From positions 1 to 39,752 of the forward strand of contig JACRPC010000025.1 of assembly GCA_016214125.1 (NCBI GenBank): a DNA stretch of 39,752 nt, in the 5' to 3' direction. Origin of the DNA: Rhodospirillales bacterium. Its GTDB lineage: Bacteria; Pseudomonadota; Alphaproteobacteria; Rhodospirillales; WMHbin7. Of the stretch, positions 1 through 8,098 are shown one piece after another (within the stretch, counting starts at the first letter, position 1; each line of letters opens with the position of its first letter). The translations under genes were made by a program, and so were the position numbers. The notes below the pieces were generated by a model, which searched no databases, was not told where the DNA came from, and saw nothing but the letters and a program-made list of their open reading frames with translations.

Positions 1-45
1 ATCAATAACCCGATCCCGTAAATCCTGCGAATAGGCTTTTGCCAT
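1..45 (-). CDS. IS630-family transposase, N-terminal fragment (truncated by contig end)
   Basis: Only 15 codons are present, reading leftward off the edge: MAKAYSQDLRDRVID. The pattern AYS-DLR-RVI is typical of the N-terminal helix-turn-helix of IS630-family transposases. A strong GGAAGGAGG ribosome binding site lies upstream. An alternative ATG a few bases upstream is in another frame. The same 15 codons occur at the right edge. Whether the full gene is intact cannot be seen. Confidence 0.75.
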   Translation of the reverse strand, partial: MAKAYSQDLRDRVID

Positions 46-141
46 CTCATGCTGACCTCCTTCCCAGCCAACATGTTGAATCAGAATTTGACCTCTTTGG
101 GAATCCCAATTCCGATTCAATCTATTCACAGAGGGCTCTAG
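1..141 (-). mobile_element. IS630-family element, left contig-end fragment
   Basis: This is the first 141 bp of an insertion sequence, read leftward, cut off by the window edge. It is the exact reverse complement of 39612-39752. Its outer boundary is a TA dinucleotide at 139-140 in a CTAG context; IS630-type elements insert at TA, and CTAG is the preferred target known for IS630. It contains a terminal segment, nested palindromes, a ribosome binding site and the first 15 codons of a transposase. The rest of the element lies outside the window. Confidence 0.85.
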
Positions 142-144
142 ACT

Positions 145-948
145 CTATTTCTTGAAGCCCACGCCACCGCGCGCGGAATAGAAATAGCCGCTGAGCAGGC
201 CGCCATCGACCAGCATGGTTTCGCCGGTCATGAAGCTGGCGCCGTCGGAGAGCAGGAACAAGATGGCTTCGGCCACCTCGCGGGGTTCGCCCATGCGGCC
301 CAGCGGCTTGCGATCGACGGCGATGTCGTCACGAAAGGCGGCGGGAATGTTGCGGGCGATCATCTCGGTGCCGATCAGCCCGGGCGCCACGGCGTTGACC
401 CGGATGCCCTTGACGCCCAACTCCTGCGCCATCACCCGGGTAAGGCCGAGCAGGCCGGTCTTCGAGGCGGCATAAGCGGCGCGGCCCCCCTGGCCGCCAT
501 AGGAGGCGATCGAGCAAAGATTGACGATGGCGCCCTTGCCCTGCTCGGCCATGTGCCGGGCCACCGCCTGGCCGCACAGGAAGCTGCCCTTGAGATTGAC
601 GGCGATCTGCTCGTCCCAGGATTCTTCCGTCATGTCGAGGAAGGCGTCGGGCCGCGAGATGCCGGCGTTGTTGACGAGATAATCGATGCGGCCGAAGGCG
701 GCCAGGGTGGCGGCGACCATCGCCTGGACGTCGGCCTTGATCTCGACCCGACCGGGCACCGCCAGAGCGCGGCCGCCGGCGGCGGTGATCTCGGCCACCG
801 TGTCGGCGACCTTGGCCGGCGTGCGGCCGTTGACCGCCACCGCCACCTGTTCGGCCGCCAGGTGGCGGACGATCTCGCGCCCGATTCCCTGGCCCGCTCC
901 GGTGACCAGGGCCACCCCGCCCGCCAGACCGTAACAGCGCTCGGTCAT
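145..948 (-). CDS. SDR-family NAD(P)-dependent oxidoreductase
   Basis: A classical short-chain dehydrogenase/reductase of 267 residues, probably oxidising or reducing a hydroxyl/keto group on an acyl intermediate in the cytoplasm. Visible motifs are the Rossmann glycine motif TGAGQGIG (16-23), NNAG (93-96), and the catalytic Ser146, Tyr159 and Lys163 (YAASK). The closing segment with GETMLVDGG is typical of FabG-like SDRs. The start has a good ribosome binding site (GGAGGGGG). It is the last gene of the ten-gene leftward unit, 9 bp after the mutase gene. The IS630 end lies 4 bp past its TAG stop, so the terminator or any later gene of this unit has been displaced. The exact substrate cannot be read from the sequence; similar proteins are often annotated 3-oxoacyl-ACP reductase by default. 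Confidence 0.9.
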   Translation of the reverse strand: MTERCYGLAGGVALVTGAGQGIGREIVRHLAAEQVAVAVNGRTPAKVADTVAEITAAGGRALAVPGRVEIKADVQAMVAATLAAFGRIDYLVNNAGISRPDAFLDMTEESWDEQIAVNLKGSFLCGQAVARHMAEQGKGAIVNLCSIASYGGQGGRAAYAASKTGLLGLTRVMAQELGVKGIRVNAVAPGLIGTEMIARNIPAAFRDDIAVDRKPLGRMGEPREVAEAILFLLSDGASFMTGETMLVDGGLLSGYFYSARGGVGFKK

Positions 949-957
949 CGCCCCCTC

Positions 958-2649
958 CTAAGCCGCCATCGATTTGTCGTAGGTGCCGAACACCTCGCGC
1001 AGCGTACCGCAGATCTCGCCCATCGTGGCATAGGCCAGAACCGCCTCCATCACCGGTTCCATCAGATTGGCCTCGACGCCGGCCGGGCGCTCGGCGGTGC
1101 GGCGCAGATTGTCCAAGGCCCGCCGCACGGCGTCGTTGTCGCGCTCGGCGCGCAGGGCGGCGACCTCGGCGCGCCGCGTCTGCTCGACCGTCGGATCGAC
1201 CCGGTAATAGCGGCGCGGTCCCTTGGCCTTGTCCTCGGCGGCCTGGAATTTGTTCAAGCCGACCTTGACCACTTCGCCGGCATCGATGCGCCGCTGCAAG
1301 GTGAGCGCGTCGTGGGTGATGACCGACTGCACCGTGCCGCCGGCGATCGCCGCCGCCATGCCGCCCAGGGCGTCGATTTTGCCGATTTCCTCACGAATGC
1401 GGCGTTCGTATTCGGTGGTCAGCCACTCGACGTAATAGGAACCGCCCAAGGGATCGACGACGTTGGCGATGCCGGTCTCGTAGGCCACCACCTGCTGGCT
1501 GCGGATGCCGATCACCTGGGATTCCTCGCTCGGAATGCCCAGGCATTCGTCCATGGTGCGCAGGCAGATGTTCTGCGCCCCGGCCAGGGCCCCGACGACG
1601 GCGGCGATGGCGCTGCGGGTGATGTTGGTCTCCGGCTGCTGGCGGGTGAGCACCGAGCCGCCATTGTGGGCGTAAAGGCGGAACACCTGGCAGTTGGGAT
1701 CGGTGATGCCGTAGCGCTCGACCATCAGCCGCGCCCACAGCCGGCGGCAGGCGCGAAATTTTGCGATGTCCTCGAAAAAGCGGTTGTGGTTGGGCGTCAT
1801 CAGGAACGACACCTTCGAGGCCACCTTCTCCACCGGCACGCCCAGGCGCTGCACCTGATCGAGATAGGCCAGCGCGATCGACAGCGTGTAGGCGCCCTCG
1901 TGAACGGTGTTGGCGCCGGCCTCGCAGATGTGATAGCCGCCGACATTGATGGTCCAGTATTCCGGCACATGGCGGGCGCAATAAAGCAGAGTGTCGGCGG
2001 CCAGGCGCATGCCGGCCTCGATGGGGAAGATGTAATTGCCGCGCGCGATATATTCCTTGAGCACGTCGTTCTGCATACCGCCGCGCAGCTTCGCCAGATC
2101 AGCGCCCTGGCGACGCGCCAGCGCCAGATGCATGGCGATGGTCACCACCGCCTGGGCGTTGGAGACCGAATAGACATAGACCTTGTCCATCGGGATGCCG
2201 TCGAAGATGGTCTCCCAATCGCGCAGCGAGGCCAGGCTGATGCCGACCCGCCCCACTTCGCCCGCCGCCCGCGGGTCGTCGGGATCGTAGCCAAGCTGGC
2301 TCGGCAGATCGAAGGCCAGGCTCAACTCGGTCTGACCATGGGCGATCAGGTTCTTGAACAAGGTGTTGCTTTCCCGCGCGGTGGCGAAGCCGGCATATTG
2401 GCCGATCCGCCAGGGCGTGGCGCGGTACATGCGCGCGCTGTTGCCGCGGGTGAAGGGAAAAGCGCCGGGCAGGCCGAGATCGGTCAGATAGTCGAACTTC
2501 TGATCGGCCAGATCGGCCGGCGTGTAGACCGGCTTCAGCGCCAGCCCGAAATCGGTGCGCGGCGGCTGCCGGGCGTCCTCGTCGAGATCGGCCTTGTTGG
2601 CTTCGGCCCAGGCCCGTTCGGCTTGGCGGATGCGCTCGATGTCGCTCAT
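958..2649 (-). CDS. B12-dependent acyl-CoA mutase, large (catalytic) subunit
   Basis: A 563-residue methylmalonyl-CoA mutase-type TIM-barrel subunit without its own B12 domain, as in the split isobutyryl-, 2-hydroxyisobutyryl- and ethylmalonyl-type enzymes. Aligning by eye to methylmalonyl-CoA mutase gives Tyr85 (GQYAGF), Arg203 (IARGNY) and His240 (GGYH), each offset by exactly four from Propionibacterium Tyr89, Arg207 and His244. In that enzyme the Tyr/Arg pair holds the free carboxylate and His is the general acid. Isobutyryl- and hydroxyisobutyryl-CoA mutases lack this Tyr/Arg pair. I infer a dicarboxylic or similarly polar acyl-CoA substrate. A ribosome binding site (AAAGGAG) precedes the ATG. 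The B12 subunit is immediately upstream, and a second, degenerate large subunit lies beyond it. No mutase G-protein chaperone (MeaB) is in the window. Confidence 0.88.
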   Translation of the reverse strand: MSDIERIRQAERAWAEANKADLDEDARQPPRTDFGLALKPVYTPADLADQKFDYLTDLGLPGAFPFTRGNSARMYRATPWRIGQYAGFATARESNTLFKNLIAHGQTELSLAFDLPSQLGYDPDDPRAAGEVGRVGISLASLRDWETIFDGIPMDKVYVYSVSNAQAVVTIAMHLALARRQGADLAKLRGGMQNDVLKEYIARGNYIFPIEAGMRLAADTLLYCARHVPEYWTINVGGYHICEAGANTVHEGAYTLSIALAYLDQVQRLGVPVEKVASKVSFLMTPNHNRFFEDIAKFRACRRLWARLMVERYGITDPNCQVFRLYAHNGGSVLTRQQPETNITRSAIAAVVGALAGAQNICLRTMDECLGIPSEESQVIGIRSQQVVAYETGIANVVDPLGGSYYVEWLTTEYERRIREEIGKIDALGGMAAAIAGGTVQSVITHDALTLQRRIDAGEVVKVGLNKFQAAEDKAKGPRRYYRVDPTVEQTRRAEVAALRAERDNDAVRRALDNLRRTAERPAGVEANLMEPVMEAVLAYATMGEICGTLREVFGTYDKSMAA

Positions 2650-2674
2650 GCTCGCTCCTTTGGCGAAGAGGGGC

Positions 2675-3091
2675 CTAGCCGGCCAGCCGGGCGCGCTTGG
2701 CGCCGACCGCCCGGGTGAGGTAGTCGGTGATCTCGGCCAAGGGCGTGCCGCCCTTGAAGACCCGATCGACCCCGGCGGCGCTCAAGGCCGGGATGTCCTT
2801 GTTGGGAATCACGCCTCCGGCGATCAGCACGACGTCGTCCAGGCCGTTGGCCCGCATCTCGGCCGCCACCTTGGGGATGACCTCCATATGGGCGCCGCAG
2901 AGCGAGCTTAAACCCACCGCGTCGACATTCTCCTCGATCGCCGCCTGCACGATCTGCTCGACGGTGTTGTAAAGACCGAGATAGATCACCTCCATGCCGG
3001 CGTCGCGCAGCGCATGGGCAACCAGGCGGATGCCGGCCTGATGGCCGTCGAGGCCCGCCTTGGCGATCAGCACGCGAATGCGTCGTTCCAT
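2675..3091 (-). CDS. B12-binding small subunit of acyl-CoA mutase (first copy)
   Basis: A stand-alone 138-residue cobalamin-binding domain. It carries the base-off/His-on signature K11-AGLDGH with His17 as the lower cobalt ligand, the SSLCGAH stretch and the GGVIP loop near residue 92. It should dock on a large subunit to form an active adenosylcobalamin mutase. It sits between the two large-subunit genes in the leftward unit, 25 bp before the catalytic one and 14 bp after the degenerate one. The AAGGAGGG ribosome binding site is strong. A homologue with clearly different residues lies at 14702-15109. Confidence 0.92.
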   Translation of the reverse strand: MERRIRVLIAKAGLDGHQAGIRLVAHALRDAGMEVIYLGLYNTVEQIVQAAIEENVDAVGLSSLCGAHMEVIPKVAAEMRANGLDDVVLIAGGVIPNKDIPALSAAGVDRVFKGGTPLAEITDYLTRAVGAKRARLAG

Positions 3092-3105
3092 GATCGTCTC
3101 CCTCC

Positions 3106-4791
3106 TTACCAGGGCAAACGGTATTCGCCGAAGACGCCGCGCAGGACATCGGCGACTTCGCCGCTGGTGGCGCCCAGACGCACCGCGTCGATGATCGGCA
3201 AGATCAGATTGCTGTCCTCGCCCTCCGGCCGTTCGGCGGTGCGCCGCACCCGATCCAAGGCGGCGGCGAGCCTGGCCTGGTCGCGCGCCGCCTTGTAGGC
3301 GCGCAGGCGCTCAATGCGCTCGTCGACCACCGCGGCGGGCGCCGGCCAATAGAAGTCGTCGCGCTCGACCGTGTTTTCCGGCGGATAGACGTTGAGGCCG
3401 AGCGACGGCTTCTCGCCCGAGGTGACCCGGGCGACGTGCCGGGTTCCGGCGTCGAGGATCTTTTGCGCCGCGTAGCCGTTCTTGACCGCCTCGACCATGC
3501 CGCCCATCGCCTCGATGCGGGCGATCTCGGCCTGGGCCCGCTGCTCGATTTCGTGGGTCAGGGTTTCGACCGCGTAGGACCCGCCCAAGGGATCGATGAT
3601 GTCGCCGACCCCGGTTTCGAGCTGGACGAGCTGGACGCTGCGCACCGCCGTCAGGCTGGCCTCGAAGCTGGGAATGCCCAGGGGCTCGTCGTAGGTCTTG
3701 GGTGTCGCCGACTGGATGCCGGCGAACGCCATCGCCAGGCAGGCGATGGCGCCGCGCGCCACGTTCATGTCGCGCGAATCCTTGATCAGATCGAGGCCGC
3801 CGGTGCTCACCCGCACCCAGGGCGCCATCGATTCCGGCTTCTTGGCGCCGAAATCGTCGCGCATCATCTTCGCCCACAGGCGCCGGGCGGCGCGCCATTT
3901 GGCGACCTCGCACAGGAAATCGCGGTGGTTGACGCAACCGAGGAACGAGATGCGCGGCGCCACCTCGTCGATGTCGTAGCCGCGCTTAAGGGCCGAACGG
4001 ATATAGGCGGTGCCGGTCGCCATGCCGAAGGCAAGCTGATGCGCCTCGTCGCAGGCCGATTCCTCGTATTGCAGGCAGCAGAGATTGGTCACCCGCGCCT
4101 TGGGCATGTGGCGGATGCCGAAGGTGATGACGTCGGTGGCCAGCCGCACCGAGGGCTCGGGCGGGTAAATGAACTGGCCGTCGGTGAGGAAGCCCTTGAT
4201 GATGTCGTTCTGGAAGAAGCCCAGCGTGTCAGCCCAGGCGATGTTGCGCCGCTCGGCCAGCACGCACATCATCGCCACCCAGACCACCGCCAGCGGGTTG
4301 TTGACCCAGGCGACGGAAACCTGGCTGACGTCGATGCCGTCCAGCACCAGTTCGAGATCGTCCATGGTCGACAGCGACAGCCCGGTCTTGCCGACATCGG
4401 CGCGGGCCAGCGGATGGTCGCAGTCATAGCCCTGGATGGTCGGCAGATCGAAGGCCAGATGCAGCGCCTTGCTCCCCTTGGCCTGCAACTGCTTGAACAG
4501 GGCGTTGGTTTCCTTGGGCGTCGAGAAGCCCAGATACTGGGCGGCCAAATAGGGTTCCTGGCGATACATGGTGGCGGTGATGCCCCGCGTGTAGGGATAT
4601 TCGCCCGGCAGGCCCAGGCTTTGGCGATAGTCGAAGCCGATCCGCTTGAGATCGGCCGGCGTGTAGACGCGGTTGTAGGGAATGCCGGAATCCGAAGTGA
4701 AGGCGGGCTTGCGCTCTTGGGCGAACGCCTTGGCGTGGCGCTGCTCCCAGGCCTGCAGTTCGGCTTCGATATCGTCGATCGGGCTGGCCAT
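3106..4791 (-). CDS. Divergent acyl-CoA mutase large-subunit homologue lacking catalytic His
   Basis: A 561-residue protein alignable over its length with mutase large subunits (TRG near 70, QYLGF near 86, PLGGSYAVE). At the positions of methylmalonyl-CoA mutase Arg207 and His244 it has Asp204 (FLTDGQ) and Gln241 (CCLQYEES), so two key active-site residues are replaced while Tyr86 is kept. I infer either a non-catalytic partner, as MutA is to MutB in actinobacterial heterodimers, or an enzyme with a different substrate and mechanism. The start at 4791 is chosen because AAGGAC lies at normal spacing; an in-frame ATG at 4818 lacks a site. The gene follows the CoA-transferase and precedes the B12 subunit. 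Confidence 0.82.
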   Translation of the reverse strand: MASPIDDIEAELQAWEQRHAKAFAQERKPAFTSDSGIPYNRVYTPADLKRIGFDYRQSLGLPGEYPYTRGITATMYRQEPYLAAQYLGFSTPKETNALFKQLQAKGSKALHLAFDLPTIQGYDCDHPLARADVGKTGLSLSTMDDLELVLDGIDVSQVSVAWVNNPLAVVWVAMMCVLAERRNIAWADTLGFFQNDIIKGFLTDGQFIYPPEPSVRLATDVITFGIRHMPKARVTNLCCLQYEESACDEAHQLAFGMATGTAYIRSALKRGYDIDEVAPRISFLGCVNHRDFLCEVAKWRAARRLWAKMMRDDFGAKKPESMAPWVRVSTGGLDLIKDSRDMNVARGAIACLAMAFAGIQSATPKTYDEPLGIPSFEASLTAVRSVQLVQLETGVGDIIDPLGGSYAVETLTHEIEQRAQAEIARIEAMGGMVEAVKNGYAAQKILDAGTRHVARVTSGEKPSLGLNVYPPENTVERDDFYWPAPAAVVDERIERLRAYKAARDQARLAAALDRVRRTAERPEGEDSNLILPIIDAVRLGATSGEVADVLRGVFGEYRLPW

Positions 4792-4823
4792 CGCTTTGTC
4801 CTTGCCTGTTCCTGCCATGGGGG

Positions 4824-6608
4824 TCAGTCGATGAAGATCCGTTCCGGGTCGTAAAGGCGGAGCGCCGCCAGCTCCGCCGGCTCGATCGGGGCGTGCTCGT
4901 CGCCGGCCGCCTGTCCGTCGATCGGCCAGCCGCAGGCGGCGGCAAAGGCGTCGGCGCGGGCCGCCCGCGTCGCGCTCGCGCCCGGGGCTAGGCGCACCGG
5001 CACCAGGCCCTCGCCTTGCTTCTCCAAGACGCCCAGATGCGTCACCAGAGTGCGGGTGTTGCGCCCGCTCGTGGTGACGTAGGAAACCGCCGGCACCAGG
5101 CGCTGCGGCGAGGCCGGGCACAACACCAGGATTTCCTGGGCGCCGTTGCCAAGATCGTTGGCGCCGCCCGAGCCGACCAGGAAGCGGCCATCGGCCTGGC
5201 GGGTGGAATTGATGTTGCCCAGCCGATCGATCTGTCCGGCGCCGATCACCGCCAGGCAGCGGCTTTCGGCGCTGCCGGCCAAGGTGCCGAGAACGCCGAT
5301 GAAGCCGGAATGCATTTTGTTGGTGAACATGTTGGCGACCGAGAAGACATAGGGATCGCCGTAGCGCGGCCGGTAGCCGTAAAAGCCGGCCTCGGCCATC
5401 AGCTCGATATCGACACCGGCCCCCTTGAGCCGGTCGACCGCCAGCCAGGCCGCCAGATTGGCGATCCCGGCGCCGGCCAGGATGGTCCGGTAGCCCTTGG
5501 CCTTGACGGTGCGCTCGATCTCGCGGGCCGCCAGCAGGATCAGGATTTCCGAGGCGTTTGGGGCGGGATCGCGGGCGATCGATCCCAGCGCGTCGGCCAG
5601 ACGCGGCCGCCAGGCGTCCTCGGCCAGCCCGGCCCGCAAGCGATCGAGGCGGTCGTCGCCCAGGCGGCGCACATAGTCGGCGTGATCGGTCGGTCCATAG
5701 ACCCACTGGTCGAGCCACACCGCAAGGCGCTGAGGATCGCGGCTGGCCTCCAGGAAGTCGCGGCGAAAGGCGTAATCGTCGGCATAGCCCTGCTCGCCGG
5801 TCAGGCCGAACACCGTCATCGGCTGCGGATGGGCGCCAAACGGCGCCACCGAAACGCTTCGCACCACGCTGGCCGGCAGGCGGACCAGATGGGCGTGGCG
5901 GCGAATGAAATCGGTCGAGACCAATTTCTCGACGGTAAGCAACACGCCGCCCCGGCTGGCCATCGCGCCCCAATTATCCTCGCCATAGGGCGCCAAGAGC
6001 AAGGCGTTGCCGCTTGGGTCGGCGGCGTAGGCGTGCAGGATGGCCAGATCGGGATTGAGGGCCGCCAGGACGCCGGTGGCGGCGCCGCCGAACGGATCGG
6101 CGACCGTGGCGTAGCCGTTCTCGGGTCGCGCCAGATCGGTGCCGGTGATCGACCGGGTGGGGATAAAGGGCAGACCCAGCGCGCCGGCCATCAGACGGGT
6201 GGCGATGGTGAGATTGGTCGATTCGGCGATGGCGATCCGCCCCGCCGCCTCGGCGTCGCGCACCAACCGGTTCGGGCTGACCATCGGATAGGTGTTGCCG
6301 GCGTAGGCGGCGGTGACCTTGGCCAACAGACCGCCCTCAAGCAGCACCAGCCCGAATTCCAAGAGGCCGGCGGTGATCAGGTGGAAGCCGGGCGTCGTGC
6401 CCTTGAACCGGCGGGCGATCTCGAAGGCGGCGGCATGGGCGCGGGCGTGGCCGAACCCGAAATAGAGGCTGGCGCCGGGCCGTACCAGCCTTTGCACCGC
6501 CTCGGCCAACGGCACCACCTTGTCGGGACCGTCCGAGGCCGCCGGCGCCGCTTGCTGGGCGATCAGCGCGGAAAGAAGGGCGTCGTCGATCGGGCGGGCG
6601 CGGGTCAT
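4824..6608 (-). CDS. Fused two-domain CoA-transferase (glutaconate CoA-transferase / IpdAB-like)
   Basis: A 594-residue protein that looks like the alpha and beta subunits of a family I CoA-transferase joined end to end. The N-terminal half (about 25-320) has features of the alpha fold (GFGHARAHA, FGGAA). The C-terminal half (about 365-594) begins SEILILLAAREIE and carries MAEAGFYGY, whose Glu is a candidate for the CoA-thioester glutamate, then GSGGANDLG. Relatives transfer CoA to dicarboxylates or, in the IpdAB branch, hydrolyse a steroid ring. Here it may activate the imported acid or recycle CoA for the mutase. Start: MTRARP at 6608, 7 bp after livF; longer in-frame starts would overlap livF. 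The usual genes are separate, so the fusion is notable. Confidence 0.78.
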   Translation of the reverse strand: MTRARPIDDALLSALIAQQAAPAASDGPDKVVPLAEAVQRLVRPGASLYFGFGHARAHAAAFEIARRFKGTTPGFHLITAGLLEFGLVLLEGGLLAKVTAAYAGNTYPMVSPNRLVRDAEAAGRIAIAESTNLTIATRLMAGALGLPFIPTRSITGTDLARPENGYATVADPFGGAATGVLAALNPDLAILHAYAADPSGNALLLAPYGEDNWGAMASRGGVLLTVEKLVSTDFIRRHAHLVRLPASVVRSVSVAPFGAHPQPMTVFGLTGEQGYADDYAFRRDFLEASRDPQRLAVWLDQWVYGPTDHADYVRRLGDDRLDRLRAGLAEDAWRPRLADALGSIARDPAPNASEILILLAAREIERTVKAKGYRTILAGAGIANLAAWLAVDRLKGAGVDIELMAEAGFYGYRPRYGDPYVFSVANMFTNKMHSGFIGVLGTLAGSAESRCLAVIGAGQIDRLGNINSTRQADGRFLVGSGGANDLGNGAQEILVLCPASPQRLVPAVSYVTTSGRNTRTLVTHLGVLEKQGEGLVPVRLAPGASATRAARADAFAAACGWPIDGQAAGDEHAPIEPAELAALRLYDPERIFID

Positions 6609-6615
6609 CGAGGGC

Positions 6616-7329
6616 TCATACGCCAAGATAGGTGCGGCGAAGCCCGTCATCCTTGACCAGATCGGCCGACCGACCTTCGAATCGAATCTCGCCGTTTTCC
6701 ATGACATAGGCGTATTGCGAAACCGCCAAGGCCAGGCGGGCGTTCTGTTCGACCAGAAGAACGGTGAGGCCGTCTTCGTTGAGGCGGCGGATGATCTTGA
6801 AAATCTGCTGGACCATGATCGGCGACAGGCCGAGCGAGGGCTCGTCGAGCAGCAGTATCCGGGGCCGCGCCATCAGGGCGCGGGCGATCAGCAGCATCTG
6901 CTGCTCGCCGCCCGACAGCGTGCCCGCCATCTGGCGGAAGCGGCTTTTCAGAACCGGGAAATAATCGCAGACCCGTTCGAGGTCGGCGGCGATGCCGGCG
7001 CGGTCGCGCCTTACATGCGCGCCGATAACCAGATTTTCCTCGACGCTCATGCGGGCGAAGATTTCCCGTCCTTCCGGAACCTGGCTAATGCCGCGCATCA
7101 CCACCCGGGAGGACGGCAATTCGTGAATCGGCTCGCCGTCGAAAAGAATGCGCCCGCCGGTCAGGGGCACGACGCGGGAGATGGTGTTGAGCGTCGTCGT
7201 CTTGCCGGCGCCGTTGCTGCCCAAAAGGGCGACGATGGTTCCGGTCGTCACCCGCAGGCTTACCCCCGACAGCGCCTGAATGCTGCCATAGCCGGCCGCG
7301 ATCCCCTCGAGCGCCAGCAGATCAGACAT
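6616..7329 (-). CDS. livF: Branched-chain amino acid-type ABC transporter, ATP-binding protein LivF
   Basis: A 237-residue ATPase of the HAAT importer family. Visible are Walker A GSNGAGKTT (near 37), Q-loop region, signature LSGGEQQ (near 139), Walker B ILLLDEPS and the switch His region LLVEQNA. It overlaps livG by 8 bp and is followed after 7 bp by the CoA-transferase, so importer and enzymes are co-transcribed. HAAT systems take up not only branched amino acids but also amides, aromatic acids and dicarboxylates; the neighbours favour an organic acid here. Confidence 0.93.
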   Translation of the reverse strand: MSDLLALEGIAAGYGSIQALSGVSLRVTTGTIVALLGSNGAGKTTTLNTISRVVPLTGGRILFDGEPIHELPSSRVVMRGISQVPEGREIFARMSVEENLVIGAHVRRDRAGIAADLERVCDYFPVLKSRFRQMAGTLSGGEQQMLLIARALMARPRILLLDEPSLGLSPIMVQQIFKIIRRLNEDGLTVLLVEQNARLALAVSQYAYVMENGEIRFEGRSADLVKDDGLRRTYLGV

Positions 7330-8098
7330 CGGCCTGCTCCCGCCCCAGATAGGCGTCGATGACCTGCTCGTTGGCCTGCACCGCCGCCGGCGTGCCCTCG
7401 GCGATCTTGGTGCCGAAATTGAGCACCGTCACCCAGTCGGAAATCGACATCACAAGCTGCATGACATGCTCGACGAGCACGATGGTGAGCCCGTCGGTGC
7501 GGCAGAGCTTGACCAGCATGGCGTCCAGGGCGTCGATTTCACGATTGCGCAGCCCGGCCGCCGGCTCGTCGAGCAGCAACAGCGTCGGGCGCACCGCCAG
7601 GGCGCGGGCCAGCTCCAGCATCTTTTGGCGGCCGAAATCGAGCGCCCGGGCCTTGACATGGCGGACGTCGGCGATGCCGGTCTGTTCGAGCGCGTGCTCG
7701 ATGCGGTCCCGATGCTCGCCCGGCCGGTTGCCGGCCCGAAACAGATCGAGCCAGCCGGTGCGGCGCGCCTGCGAATGGGTGCCGATAAGCACGTTCTCGA
7801 ACACGCTCAGCTCCCCGAACAGTTCGAGATTCTGGAAGGTCCGCGCCACGCCCAATTCGGCCAGCCGGTGCCGGGGCTTGGTCAAGAGATCGTGCTCGCC
7901 AAAGCGCAGGGCGCCGGTCGCCGGCTGGTAGAAGCGGGAAATGCAATTGAAGACCGTGGTCTTGCCGGCGCCGTTGGGGCCGATCAGGGCGTGGATCGAG
8001 CCGGGCTTGACCTCGAAGGAGACGTGATCGACCGCCACCAAACCGCCGAAACGCACGGTCAGGTTCTCGATGGCAAGAAGGCTGGCGGGCGCGTTCAT
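7322..8098 (-). CDS. livG: Branched-chain amino acid-type ABC transporter, ATP-binding protein LivG
   Basis: A 258-residue ATPase, partner of LivF. It shows Walker A GPNGAGKTT near 39, the insert between Walker A and signature that is characteristic of LivG, a weak signature segment (DFGRQKMLELARAL) and Walker B LLLLDEPAAGL. The degenerate signature is normal for LivG. Start MNAPASLL at 8098 overlaps the livM stop in an ATGA arrangement, which indicates translational coupling; an upstream in-frame ATG would run into livM. Confidence 0.92.
   Translation of the reverse strand: MNAPASLLAIENLTVRFGGLVAVDHVSFEVKPGSIHALIGPNGAGKTTVFNCISRFYQPATGALRFGEHDLLTKPRHRLAELGVARTFQNLELFGELSVFENVLIGTHSQARRTGWLDLFRAGNRPGEHRDRIEHALEQTGIADVRHVKARALDFGRQKMLELARALAVRPTLLLLDEPAAGLRNREIDALDAMLVKLCRTDGLTIVLVEHVMQLVMSISDWVTVLNFGTKIAEGTPAAVQANEQVIDAYLGREQADV

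Noticed and set aside
553-2718. A 721-codon open frame on the plus strand
   Set aside because: Antisense to the mutase and SDR genes; its translation is rich in His, Gly and Arg with no domain, as is usual for the complement of GC-rich coding DNA.
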